Part shown: positions 37,942 through 47,223 of the stretch, piece after piece | How the letters are laid out: every line of letters starts with the position of its first letter | Numbering within the stretch: the stretch's first letter is position 1 | Origin: Planctomycetota bacterium | GTDB lineage: Bacteria; Planctomycetota; UBA1135; UBA2386 | Direction: 5' to 3' | Assembly (NCBI GenBank): GCA_016794035.1 | Contig: JAEUHS010000033.1 | Span: forward strand, 62,001 to 126,000 | DNA length: 64,000 nt | Position numbers and translations under genes: made by a program | The notes under the pieces: model-generated | Seen by the model: only the letters and a program-made list of their open reading frames with translations | Told to the model about the DNA's origin: nothing | The model's database searches: none

Positions 37942-38015
37942 CGGTGTCTCCATGGTCGGTACTCGCGATGGCGACGACCGGCGCACGCCGCCGCGAGGAC
38001 GGCGCCGCCTCCCGT

Positions 38016-38483
38016 CTACGCGAGGCTGCTGCGCAGCATCCAGGCGGTCTTCTCGTGGATCTGCATGCGCTGCGTCAGCAGATCGCAGGTCGGCTGATCG
38101 TTGGCTTCCTCGGCGGTCTTGAAGACCTCTCGCGCGGTGCGCGCCACGGTCTCGTGACCTGCGAGCATGAGCCGGACCATGTCCTGCGCCGCTGGCACGC
38201 CGTCGTCCTCCTTGATCGCGGACAGCTGGGCGAACTGCCGGTAGGTGCCCGGCGCCGGCAAGCCGAGCGCTCGGATGCGCTCGGCCAGGAGGTCGACCGC
38301 GAGCGCGAGCTCGTTGTACTGCGTCTCGAACATCTGGTGCAGTTGCTGGAACATGGGCCCGGTCACGTTCCAGTGGAAGTTGTGAGTCTTGAGGTAGAGC
38401 GTGTAGGTGTCCGCGAGGACCCGTGACAGCCCCTTGGCGATCTCTTCTCGCTTCTTGGCGTCGATGCCGATGTCGATGTTCAT
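38016..38483 (-). CDS. dps: Dps-like ferritin (DNA-protecting protein)
   Basis: The 155-residue product is a Dps/miniferritin. The ferroxidase signature is clear: [20 protein letters not shown] then [20 protein letters not shown], giving the His, Asp and Glu ligands shared between subunits. Dps dodecamers oxidise and store iron and protect DNA. The start at 38483 is chosen because GGAGG sits 6 bases before it (ATGGAGGCCAACATG). It is first in a run with the small protein, ZIP and glycine-rich genes on the same strand. Confidence 0.94.
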   Translation of the reverse strand: MNIDIGIDAKKREEIAKGLSRVLADTYTLYLKTHNFHWNVTGPMFQQLHQMFETQYNELALAVDLLAERIRALGLPAPGTYRQFAQLSAIKEDDGVPAAQDMVRLMLAGHETVARTAREVFKTAEEANDQPTCDLLTQRMQIHEKTAWMLRSSLA

Positions 38484-38743
38484 GTTGGCCTCCATGGTAT
38501 CCGGTCGGTGGGGCATGCGCCTGGTGCCACGCCGTCTGCGCGCTCGCTTGGATCATTGCCGCCCGCACCGCGATGCAGACGCCTGCGATGTGCGCAACCG
38601 GCGCACCCCTTGTGCGCAGGCGGCGGGGCATGGGCCATGGCCTCGCCACGGCGCATCGCAGCAGCTGCCACCGGCTCAGGCGGTCGCGGCGAGGTGGGTC
38701 GGATTCCGGCTGCCGGGTGGGACCGTTTCAGATCGCCACCGAC

Positions 38744-39010
38744 ACGCGGCCGCAACCCGGCCGCCGGCGCCAACACGCCGCAATACGTCACCGGGTGCTG
38801 CTTCGGCCGCACCACCAGCGCGCACCGTCGTTCCATCAAGACCTGCGGCGTCAGCACCACGTGGCTCGTGCCGTCCTGCCACCGCTTCTTCAGCGAATAC
38901 GCCACCCGCCCATCCGCCAGCAGCCGCAGCCGCAACTCCGCGATCGCCGGCCGGCCCGCATACCGGCACAGCTTCTCCAGCCGCTCGCGGTCGCGCGCCG
39001 CCCCCCACAG
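38744..39010 (-). pseudogene. IS91-family transposase, C-terminal fragment
   Basis: The minus-strand reading shows the end of an IS91-type (Y2) transposase: RERLEKLCRYAGRPAIAELR, LRLLADGRVAYSLKKRWQDG, TSHVVLTPQVLMERRCALVV and VTYCGVLAPAAGLRPRV. In the family this follows the catalytic domain and is normally joined to it. Here no catalytic part precedes within the next 5 kb on this strand; a matching N-terminal piece lies at 43985-44231. The remaining bases from 38484 to 39122 show nothing recognisable. Confidence 0.8.
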
Positions 39011-39122
39011 GGCGGTCAGCAGGCGCAGGCGGAACAGGAACATCGGCGGCGCGACTGCAGTGCGGTCGGTGGCCACTGTCGCGCCTTGGACCACTCGGCG
39101 GTCGGCCGGGCGGTTGCCCGGC

Positions 39123-41387
39123 TCACACGCCGAGCACCATGGCGGCCGCCTCGGACAGCACGGCACCGAAGGTGTTGCCGGCAGCGGCGTCGAGCACCAG
39201 CGCCTGCTGGTGGAGGCGCAGGCCGAGGATGTCGACGTCGTAGGGCAGTGGCACGTCCAGCGTCGCCTGCTGCCCGGCGCCGACGACGCCGACCAGGATC
39301 TCGAACGTCGCGTGCAGCGGGCAACCGGGCATGCCGAGGAAGCCGAGGTCGATCGGCGGCGCGATCTGGGCCCAGCCGATCGCCATCACGGCCAGATCGT
39401 CGGGCAGGCCGAACAGTCGCGTGCGCATCGTCCTGCCGATGCGCGGCGTGTCGTGCGGCACGAGCCGCGCCGCCGGCAGGCTGCCCGCGCAACCAGCGCC
39501 GATCGTCACGAACGTGCTCGGCCGCCCCCAGCGCGCGAGCGAGAAGTTGAGCCCCGCATCGATCTCGACGTGTTGCATGCCCGCGGGCGGCGACGGGATG
39601 TTCTTCTGCCCATGACCGTTGTCGCCGATCGCGATGACGACGCCGTCCGAACGCCGCAGCAGCGCATGGAACTGGCCGGCACTGAGCTCGACGTAGCTGG
39701 TCCCTGCCGGCAGCGCCGGCACCGTGCTCTGGCCGAACGTGTTGTGGCCCCAGCCGATCGCCGAACCGTCCGACCGCCGCGCGAGCGTGTAGGCATCGCC
39801 GGCGGCGATGTCGACGTAGCGCAGGCCGGCCGGCAGCGCCGGGACGTTGCACTGGCCGAAGTAGTTCGCGCCCCACGCCACCACCGCGCCGTCGGAACGG
39901 AGCGCCACCGAGTGGCCGCCGCCGCACGCGACCCGTTCGTAGACGAGGCCCGGCGGCAGCGCCGGCACGCCCAACTGCCCGGTCGAATTGTCGCCGAACG
40001 CCACCACCGCGCCGTCCGAACGGCGCAGCAGCGAATGGAACGAACCGCCCGCGGCCTCGACGTAGGCGGTCAGGATCGGCAGCGCGGGCACGTTGCACTG
40101 GCCGTAGTAGTTGTAGCCCCACGCCAGCGCCGCGCCGTTCGACAGCAGCGCGAGCGAGTGGTCGCCGCCGGCCGCGATGTCGACGATGGTGGTGCCGGCG
40201 GGCGGCGCCGGCACGTTGCATTGGCCATAGGTGTTGCGTCCCCACGCCGTGACCGAGCCATCGGCGCGGCGTACCAGGCCGTGGTAGCCGCCGGCTTCGA
40301 TCTCCTCGATGTTGGCGGTGGCCAACGGCACGTTGCACTGGCCATCGAAGTTGTTGCCCACCGCGGCAACGTCGCCCGCCGAGTCGCGCACCACCGTGTG
40401 GAAGGATCCGCAGGCGACTTCGGTGTAGTAGCGGCCCGCCGGTGGTGGCGGCACGTTCAGCATGCCGAACGAGAACTGGCCCCATGCCAGCGCCGAACCG
40501 TCCGAGACGATGGCGGCGGAGTGGAACGGTCCCGCCGCGATGCGTGTGAAGGTCTGGCCCGGCGACAACGAAGGCACGTTGCTCTGGCCTTCCTGGTTGT
40601 TGCCCCAGGCGACGAGGACGCCATCGGAGCGGCGAGCGAGCGTGTGCCACCCGCCAGCGGCGACGTCGACGTAGGCGACACCCGCGGGCGGCGCCGGCAC
40701 GTTGCACTGGCCGCTGCTGTTGTCGCCCCAGGCGAGCAGCGCTCCGTCGGAACGCCGCGCCACGGTGTGGGTCCAGCCGGCGGCGACCTGTACGTAGCTG
40801 GTGCCCGCTGGCAGAGCGGGCACGTTGCACTGGCCCGTACTGTTGAGACCCCAGGCGAGGACCTGCCCGTCCGAGCGCAGCCCGACGGCGTGGTAGGCGC
40901 CACAGGCGACGTCGACCCAGGTCTGGCCGCCCGGCAGCGCCGGCACCAGCTGCTGGCCGTGGTTGACCGTGCCCCACGCGACGATCGTGCCGTCCGATCG
41001 CAGCGCGAGGGCGACGATCTGCCGCGACGAGGCCCGCACGTAGGTGACACCGGCGGGCAGCGCCGGCACGTTGTTCAACAGCGAAGTGGCGCTGCCGAAG
41101 GCAGTGATCTGGCCGTCGCTGCGACAGACGATCGTGTTGTCGGCGCCCGCGGCGATGCCCGTGAACGCGAGCAGCGGCGGCAGCACGGGCACGTTGGTCT
41201 CGCCGAACGTATTGCTGCCGCAGGCGACCACCGATGCCTGGCCGCGGGCGCCGCCGACGGCGAGGCTCACGGCGAGCACCGTCAAGGCGAGTGGGCCGGC
41301 CCGGCGGTGCGAGCGATGGCGAGGAGCAGGCGGGCAATCCGTGCGGGGGGCGTGGGTGCGCATGGTCGTTCTCGGTCGCGGGGTCAT
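39123..41387 (-). CDS. Giant secreted RCC1-like repeat protein
   Basis: The 754-residue product has an export signal (GPLALTVLAVSLAVGGARGQ), about 14 repeats of roughly 42 residues, and a C-terminal domain. A typical repeat reads VDVAAGGWHTLARRSDGVLV then AWG-N--GQCNVPALPAG, the RCC1/BLIP-II pattern that forms seven-bladed propellers, so one or two propellers are expected. The C-terminal domain (VTIGAGCAGSLPA ... MPGCPLHA ... YDVDILGLRLHQQAL) is related to those in the next two giant genes. An ATG at 41363 is an alternative start. Probably outer-surface or secreted. Confidence 0.87.
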   Translation of the reverse strand: MTPRPRTTMRTHAPRTDCPPAPRHRSHRRAGPLALTVLAVSLAVGGARGQASVVACGSNTFGETNVPVLPPLLAFTGIAAGADNTIVCRSDGQITAFGSATSLLNNVPALPAGVTYVRASSRQIVALALRSDGTIVAWGTVNHGQQLVPALPGGQTWVDVACGAYHAVGLRSDGQVLAWGLNSTGQCNVPALPAGTSYVQVAAGWTHTVARRSDGALLAWGDNSSGQCNVPAPPAGVAYVDVAAGGWHTLARRSDGVLVAWGNNQEGQSNVPSLSPGQTFTRIAAGPFHSAAIVSDGSALAWGQFSFGMLNVPPPPAGRYYTEVACGSFHTVVRDSAGDVAAVGNNFDGQCNVPLATANIEEIEAGGYHGLVRRADGSVTAWGRNTYGQCNVPAPPAGTTIVDIAAGGDHSLALLSNGAALAWGYNYYGQCNVPALPILTAYVEAAGGSFHSLLRRSDGAVVAFGDNSTGQLGVPALPPGLVYERVACGGGHSVALRSDGAVVAWGANYFGQCNVPALPAGLRYVDIAAGDAYTLARRSDGSAIGWGHNTFGQSTVPALPAGTSYVELSAGQFHALLRRSDGVVIAIGDNGHGQKNIPSPPAGMQHVEIDAGLNFSLARWGRPSTFVTIGAGCAGSLPAARLVPHDTPRIGRTMRTRLFGLPDDLAVMAIGWAQIAPPIDLGFLGMPGCPLHATFEILVGVVGAGQQATLDVPLPYDVDILGLRLHQQALVLDAAAGNTFGAVLSEAAAMVLGV

Positions 41388-41536
41388 GGCCGCTGCGGTG
41401 CGGTTGCGAGTGCGATGCGGCAGCCGGCTCCTCGTGACGCGGGACCGACGATTTCCGGCCGCCCCCGATGGCGACCGGATTCCGGATCACGGCCATGGGC
41501 GCCCTGCATCTGGGCGAGGACCCTCGAGGACTTCGC

Positions 41537-43981
41537 ATGCACGACCGCTACCGCCACCCTCGCCCTGTTTCGCTGCCCACCGTGTTCGCTGCCTGGATGG
41601 TGATGTCGGCCACCATGCAAGTGCCCGCCCAGTGTGACCCGGTGTGGGCCGCCGGTGACCCACCGGCGAGCCTGGTCGGCACGGTGCGCAAGATGCTGCC
41701 GTGGGATCCCGACGGCCCGGGGCCGCTCGCGTCCGTACTGGTCTGTGTCGGCGACAGCGGCGGCTTCCTCCCGATCGCCAGGGTCGCCACGTTCGACGGC
41801 ACGCGCTGGACGCAGCTCGGCGAACTGGGTCCCGGCACGGTGCGCGCGGCGGCGAGCTTCAACGACCAGTTGTTCGCCGCCACCGACACGCAGTTGCTGC
41901 GGTGGACTGGCAGTGCCTGGGTCGCGGTCGCGTCGATCCCCGATGTGCGGGCGATGCAGGTCTACGCCGGCGAGCTGTACGTCACGGGCCACTTCACGTC
42001 GGTCGCTGGCGTCACCGCGAGTCGCATCGCACGGTGGGATGGGGCGACATGGAGGTCGCTCACCTGGCCCCTTGGCCAGGGTCTCGACGGTCCCGGTTTC
42101 GCGCTCACCGTGTTCCAGAACGTGCTGTACGTGGGCGGCTCGTTCCAACAGGCAGGCGGCCTTGCCGTCGGCAACCTGGCGATCTGGAACGGCGGCCAGT
42201 GGGTCACGACCGGCGTTGCCAACGGTCCGGTCACGGCGTTGGCCCCGCGCGTCGGCACGTCCCTGACGTCGACGTTCTTGTTCGCCGGCGGCTCGTTCAC
42301 CTCGCTCGGCGTGGCCGCCCAATGCGTCGCCCGCTTCAGTCCGTCCGCCGGCACGTGGACGGCGATGGGCAGCGGGCTCGTCGGCAGCAGCTGCACGGCG
42401 CTCAACGTGCGATCGACCGGCATCAGCAGCTACGAACTGGTGGCCGCCATCCCCGACAACTTCGGTACCGTGGTGTTCCGATGGGACGGGGTCTCGTGGG
42501 CTGGCCTGGGCGGGCTGCAGGGCAGCGCCGAGGTCTGGTGCATGTCCGTCTTCGCCGGGGAGCTCGTGGTCGGCCGCGACACGATCGACGGCGGCGTGCA
42601 TCGCTACACCGGTGGTGCCTGGCAGCCGCTGCTCGGCCAGGGCATCCACGGCACCGTGCGCACCGTGCTGGCGGATGGCGCCGACACCATCCTCGGCGGC
42701 AGTTTCGCGACGATCTCCGGGACCGTCGTCAACCACATCGCGCGCGGCACACCTGGCAACTGGACCCAGCTCGGCACCGGCGTGACCGGCGGCAGCACGT
42801 TCGCCACCGAGGTGCGGGCCCTGCTGAAGCTGCCGAACGGCGACATCCTGGTGGGCGGTTCCTTCGCGAGCGCCGGTGGCCAGCCCGCCAGCAACATCGC
42901 GCGGTGGAACGGCAGCACGTGGAGTCCGCTCGGCAGCGGCGTCAGCGGTCCGGTCCTGGCCCTCGGGCTGTTGCCGAACGGGGACGTGATCGCCGGTGGC
43001 GTGTTCCAGTACGCCGGCGGTGGTCTGGTCAACAACGTGGCGCGCTGGACGGGCACCACCTGGGTGCCGCTCGGCGCCGGCTTCAACAACTATGTGCTGT
43101 GCCTGCTCGTGCACAGCGACGGCGGCATCGTGGCCGGCGGCGGCTTCACCAACAACGGCATGAAGGTCGCCCGCTGGAACGGGCTCAACTGGTTTCCGCT
43201 GGCCGGCGGCTCGGCGGCCGACGTGACGGCGCTGGCTGAACTGCCGGGCGGCAACGTGCTCGCCGCGACGTTCGCAGGGGCCGGCGGTTCGTCGCGCTGG
43301 AACGGCTCGAGCTGGACGTCGGGTGGCACGCTGCCACCTGGCGGGTTCGAGGCGCGCGCGCTGCGTGTTCTCGGCGATGGCGACGTCGTCGGTGGTGGCC
43401 GCTACGGTGTGTTTCGACTGCATGCCGGGGCCTGGGCGTCCGTCGCCACCGGCGACGTCCACGGGCTGGATCGCGGCACCGACGAGGTGTGGCGCTGCGG
43501 CGGCGCCTTCGATGGCATCGCTGGCGCCGCGGCGGCGCGCTTCGCGCAGCGCCAGCTGCCGTGTCCTGCGACCGCGGTGACCTTCGGCGCCGGCTGCCCA
43601 GGCTCGGGTGGCGGCAACACGCTGGCGGTGACGTCGCCCGCGTGGGCGAACACGGTGTTTCGCGCGACGGGCACGGGCCTGCCACCGACCTGCTACGCGC
43701 TGGCCATCTGGGGGCTGACACCGGTCGTGCCGTCGCTGGCGCTCGACAGCGTCTTCGGCGCCGCGCTGCCGGGCTGCCACCTGCACGTGACGCCCGACGC
43801 CATCGACACGCTGTTCACGACGACCGGCGCCGTGCAGTCACAGATCCTCCTGCCGAACACGCCGCCGATCGTCGGCCTGCAGCTGTTCCACCAGCTCGTG
43901 CCCGTGGTCGTCGATGCGCAGCTCGTGCCGCTGGAGATCAGCACCACCAACGCGCTGCAACTCACCATCGGCGTCTTCTGA
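41537..43981 (+). CDS. Giant secreted beta-propeller protein
   Basis: The start at 41537 is preceded by GAGGA at 6-base spacing and opens a signal peptide (SLPTVFAAWMVMSATMQVPAQ). The 814-residue product consists of blades with LPNGDILVGGSFASAGGQPA and NIARWNGSTWSPLGSG, one of the most distinctive repeats in planctomycete exoproteins. It ends in a C-terminal domain (PCPATAVTFGAGCPGSGGGN ... LPGCHLHV ... LLPNTPPIVGLQLFHQ). Likely cell-surface or matrix protein. It is divergent from the RCC1-like gene with 149 bases between. Confidence 0.88.
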   Translation: MHDRYRHPRPVSLPTVFAAWMVMSATMQVPAQCDPVWAAGDPPASLVGTVRKMLPWDPDGPGPLASVLVCVGDSGGFLPIARVATFDGTRWTQLGELGPGTVRAAASFNDQLFAATDTQLLRWTGSAWVAVASIPDVRAMQVYAGELYVTGHFTSVAGVTASRIARWDGATWRSLTWPLGQGLDGPGFALTVFQNVLYVGGSFQQAGGLAVGNLAIWNGGQWVTTGVANGPVTALAPRVGTSLTSTFLFAGGSFTSLGVAAQCVARFSPSAGTWTAMGSGLVGSSCTALNVRSTGISSYELVAAIPDNFGTVVFRWDGVSWAGLGGLQGSAEVWCMSVFAGELVVGRDTIDGGVHRYTGGAWQPLLGQGIHGTVRTVLADGADTILGGSFATISGTVVNHIARGTPGNWTQLGTGVTGGSTFATEVRALLKLPNGDILVGGSFASAGGQPASNIARWNGSTWSPLGSGVSGPVLALGLLPNGDVIAGGVFQYAGGGLVNNVARWTGTTWVPLGAGFNNYVLCLLVHSDGGIVAGGGFTNNGMKVARWNGLNWFPLAGGSAADVTALAELPGGNVLAATFAGAGGSSRWNGSSWTSGGTLPPGGFEARALRVLGDGDVVGGGRYGVFRLHAGAWASVATGDVHGLDRGTDEVWRCGGAFDGIAGAAAARFAQRQLPCPATAVTFGAGCPGSGGGNTLAVTSPAWANTVFRATGTGLPPTCYALAIWGLTPVVPSLALDSVFGAALPGCHLHVTPDAIDTLFTTTGAVQSQILLPNTPPIVGLQLFHQLVPVVVDAQLVPLEISTTNALQLTIGVF

Positions 43982-43984
43982 GAT

Positions 43985-44231
43985 GAAGCGGTCCGTCGGC
44001 CTGCCGGGGCGACGGACCGTTCGCCGCGCGAGCCTGCGTCGAAGGGACCGTGTCGCGCAGCCGCCGCCGCACGGCGGTCACCTGGTCGGCGGTCGGCGCC
44101 GTGGCGTCGATGCGGCACGTCGGCGGGTAGGTGAGCCACAGCACGTGGAAGTGCAGGTTCACCCGCAGCCCCGAGTCGAACCGCTGCACGAACGCCACCG
44201 CTCCCGCCCGCGGCCGGCAGATCGACTGGGG
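43985..44231 (-). pseudogene. IS91-family transposase, N-terminal/central fragment
   Basis: The minus-strand reading contains ICRPRAGAVAFVQRFDSGLR then VNLHFHVLWLTYPPTC and PTADQVTAVRRRLRDTV. This is the central IS91 transposase region with the HFH metal-binding motif. It stops where the family would continue to the tyrosine region, and the missing C-terminal end is found at 38744-39010 in the same orientation. The fragment occupies the whole spacer before the next giant gene and so overlaps its promoter. Confidence 0.8.
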
Positions 44232-44269
44232 CTATGCTGCTGCGACCGCCTCGACCCACGCCGCCACCC

Positions 44270-46810
44270 ATGCCCGCCCGCGCCCGGCTGCTCCTCCTCT
44301 CCTGCCCCTTCCTGCTCGCGACGACACTCGCCGCCCAGTGCACGAGCGTGTGGTTGCCCGGCTTCGGCTGGAACGGCACCGACGCCACCGTGCGCGCGGC
44401 CACGAACTGGGATCCCGACGGCCCCGGCCCGTTGCCCGCGTTCACCGTGGTCGCAGGTGACTTCGAGGCTGCCGGCCAGGCGGTCGCACATCGCATCGCG
44501 ATCCTGGACCCGGTGACCGGCAACGCGACGCCGTTCGGCGGCGGCATCGACGGCCTGGTCTTCGCACTCGCCGCGATGCCGAACGGCGACCTGATCGCCG
44601 GCGGCGTGTTCACCAGCGCCGGCGGCGTGCCGACCGCCAACATCGCGCGCTGGAACGGCAGCTGGACCGCGCTCGGTCAGGGCATCAGCGCGACGGTGCG
44701 CGCACTCACCGTGCTGTCGAACGGGGACCTGGTCGCCGGCGGCGACTTCCTGTCGGCGGGCGGCGGCGCCGCGGCCCGCATCGCGCGGTGGGACGGCACG
44801 GCATGGTCGGCACTCGGCGCCGGCATCACCGGCAACTCGGTGCTGGCGCTCGCCACGCTGCCGAACGGCGACCTGTGGGCGACCGGTTCGTTCTCGGCTG
44901 CTGGCGGCGCGCCGGCAAACGGCATCGCGCGCTGGGACGGCGCGGCGTGGTCGGCGCTCGGCAGCGGTCTGATGCTCGCCGGTGGCCCCGGCACCGGCAC
45001 CAGCATCGCCCTCGGTCCGAACGGGCACATCGCGGTCGCGGGCTCGTTCGACACGGCGTTCGGCGTCGCGGCGAACCGCGTGGCGGAATGGGACGGATCC
45101 ACGTGGTCGGCGCGCAGCCTGGGCGGCAGGATCGCGTTCCTGGTGTCCGTCGGGGCGGTCGCGTTCCTGCCGAACGGGACCCTGATCGCCGGCGGTCGCT
45201 TCAATGTATTCGGCGGAGTGAACGCCAACTCGATCGCCTCCTGGTCGGGCACGGATTGGGCGCCACTGGGCACCGGGATCCTCGGCGGCTCGCTGCCCAC
45301 CGTGCACTCCCTGTGTCCGCTGCCCACCGGCGATCTGCTCGTCAGCGGCTCCTTCACGGGCGCCGGTAGCGTCGGCGTCGCGAACGTCGCCCTCTGGAAC
45401 GGCACCGCGTGGTCGGCGATCGGCACGACGTTGGACGGCTGGGTCCAGTGCACGGCCAACCTGCCCAACGGCGATCTCGTGGTCGGCGGACTCTTCTCGA
45501 CGATCGGCGGGGTGCCGGCGACAGGCGTCGCGCGCCGCAGCGGTGGCGTCTGGTCGCCCCTGGCGAGCCTGCCCGGGCTCGTGACCGCGCTCGCGGTGCT
45601 GCCGAACGGCGACCTGATCGCCGGCGGCGACTTCACGATCCCGGGCCAGCTGCAGATCAACCGCATCGCCCGCTGGAACGGCGGCGCCTGGCAGCGGCTC
45701 GGCACCGGCCTCACCGGCGGCTCTGCGGTGTTCACCCTGACGGTGCTGCAGAACGGCGATCTCGTCGCCGGCGGCTTCTTCAGCAGCGCCGGCGGCATGC
45801 CGGCCAACAACATCGCGCGCTGGAATGGCACCGCCTGGTCGCCGCTCGGCGCCGGCACCAACCTGACCGTGCGCGCCATCGTCGAACTGCCGAACGGCGA
45901 ACTGCTGGTCGGCGGCAACTTCTCGATCGCGGGCGGCGTGCAAGCCAACGGCCTGGCCCGCTGGGACGGCGCGAACTGGTCGCCGCTGGGCGCCGGTGTC
46001 ACCGGCTCGGTCAACTCGCTGCAGCGCCTGGCCAACGGCGACGTGCTCGTGGGCGGCGACTTCGTCGCGATCGACGGCCAGCCGCTCGCCAGCATCGCGC
46101 GCTGGAACGGCACCACCTGGGCACCGCTCGGCGCCGGCTTCACCGGGCCCGTGCGCGCGACGCTCGAACTGCCGGACGGCGACCTGCTCGCAGCCGGCTC
46201 GTTCACCAACGGCGGTTCGCTGCTGCGCGTGGCGCGCTTCGACGGCACCAGCTGGCAGCCGGTCGGCACCGGCGCGAACGACACGATCTTCACGCTGGGC
46301 GCGCTGCCGAACGGCAACGTCGTCGCCGGCGGCTACCTGACGCAGGTCGATGGCCTCGTCTCGCGCGGCTTCGCCGACCTGGTCACGCCGTGCCCCGCAA
46401 CCGCGGTGACGTTCGCCAGCGGCTGCCCCAGCAGCGGCGGCGCCAACCTGCTGACCGCCGTGACGCTGCCGTGGGTCGACAGCACGATGCGCACGCGCGG
46501 CAGCGGCCTGCCGACCACGTCCATCGTCGTCGCCGCGACCGGCTTCGCCGCCCTGGTGCCCGGCCTCCCGCTCGACGCCGTGTTCCCGCAGGCGCCTCCC
46601 GGCTGCGTGCTGCACGTCGATCCGCTGATCCAGCAGCCGCAGCTGACGACGACCGGCACCGCCGATTCGCTGCTGCCGCTGCCGAACACGCCGCCGCTGG
46701 TCGGCGTCGTGTTCCGGCAGCAGATGGTCGTGATCGAGGTCGACGCGTTCCTGAACTTCGTCCAGGTCACCGCGACCAACGCGCTGGAGTTCGTGCCCGG
46801 CGATTTCTGA
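44270..46810 (+). CDS. Giant secreted beta-propeller protein
   Basis: The 846-residue product begins with a signal peptide (RARLLLLSCPFLLATTLAAQ) and is built from about 15-16 repeats of about 45 residues with the LPNGDLIAGGVFTSAGGVPT and NIARWNGTAWSPLGAG pattern. It closes with the C-terminal domain seen in the preceding genes (PCPATAVTFASGCPSSGGAN ... PPGCVLHV ... LLPLPNTPPLVGVVFRQQ) and the terminal TNALEFVPGDF. An ATG at 44234 would add 12 Pro-rich residues. Function is unknown; surface attachment or biofilm matrix is inferred. Confidence 0.88.
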   Translation: MPARARLLLLSCPFLLATTLAAQCTSVWLPGFGWNGTDATVRAATNWDPDGPGPLPAFTVVAGDFEAAGQAVAHRIAILDPVTGNATPFGGGIDGLVFALAAMPNGDLIAGGVFTSAGGVPTANIARWNGSWTALGQGISATVRALTVLSNGDLVAGGDFLSAGGGAAARIARWDGTAWSALGAGITGNSVLALATLPNGDLWATGSFSAAGGAPANGIARWDGAAWSALGSGLMLAGGPGTGTSIALGPNGHIAVAGSFDTAFGVAANRVAEWDGSTWSARSLGGRIAFLVSVGAVAFLPNGTLIAGGRFNVFGGVNANSIASWSGTDWAPLGTGILGGSLPTVHSLCPLPTGDLLVSGSFTGAGSVGVANVALWNGTAWSAIGTTLDGWVQCTANLPNGDLVVGGLFSTIGGVPATGVARRSGGVWSPLASLPGLVTALAVLPNGDLIAGGDFTIPGQLQINRIARWNGGAWQRLGTGLTGGSAVFTLTVLQNGDLVAGGFFSSAGGMPANNIARWNGTAWSPLGAGTNLTVRAIVELPNGELLVGGNFSIAGGVQANGLARWDGANWSPLGAGVTGSVNSLQRLANGDVLVGGDFVAIDGQPLASIARWNGTTWAPLGAGFTGPVRATLELPDGDLLAAGSFTNGGSLLRVARFDGTSWQPVGTGANDTIFTLGALPNGNVVAGGYLTQVDGLVSRGFADLVTPCPATAVTFASGCPSSGGANLLTAVTLPWVDSTMRTRGSGLPTTSIVVAATGFAALVPGLPLDAVFPQAPPGCVLHVDPLIQQPQLTTTGTADSLLPLPNTPPLVGVVFRQQMVVIEVDAFLNFVQVTATNALEFVPGDF

Positions 46811-46825
46811 GCGACCGCTGCCTGC

Positions 46826-47173
46826 TCACTCCAGACCGAAGCCGAGCCGCCGCCGCTCGGCGCACGAGGTCGTCCGCGCCTTCGCATACGCGTCCGCGGC
46901 GCCGCGGCGATCGAGTTCGGACGGCAGGAAGTGCAGATCCTCGGGCGTCCGGACGAACGAAAGCCCGACCATGTCGACGTTCGCCGCCGCGAAGTCGAGG
47001 TGTGCAGCCGGGTGGCTGGTGCAGATGCGTTCGAGTTCCGCGGCACGATCCGCGGCAGGCGTGTCGGGCAGGGCGTCGAGGAGCGCCTCGATCGGGTCGT
47101 TCTCGCTCCTGTCGTTCCGGTCCCCGGTCTTCCCCTCGGCAATGTCGGTCCCCGCGCGCCAGCCGATCTGCAT
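46826..47173 (-). pseudogene. Chimeric remnant: Ser/Thr-kinase N terminus joined to a pyruvate-kinase scrap
   Basis: The 115-codon reading begins with RNDRSENDPIEALLDAL and ERICTSHPA (about 47009-47125), very close to the N terminus of the kinase at 60180 (RNDRRDHDPIEALLDAL, ERACASRP). It then passes into VDMVGLSFVRTPEDLHFLPS (about 46898-47002), which matches the SFVR-x-x-ED region of pyruvate kinase. No kinase catalytic motif follows. The upstream DNA also shares a CATTGCCG leader with the intact kinase gene. Confidence 0.65.
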
Positions 47174-47223
47174 CGCGACGCACCGACCTGCGCACCGCAC
47201 CGGCGTCCACACGGAGTCGGGGC

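Noticed and set aside
39123-46810. Regular DNA repeats suspected of being a CRISPR-like or satellite array
   Set aside because: The periodicity follows 42-45-residue protein repeats in frame, with codon-level divergence. It reflects propeller blades, not a non-coding array.
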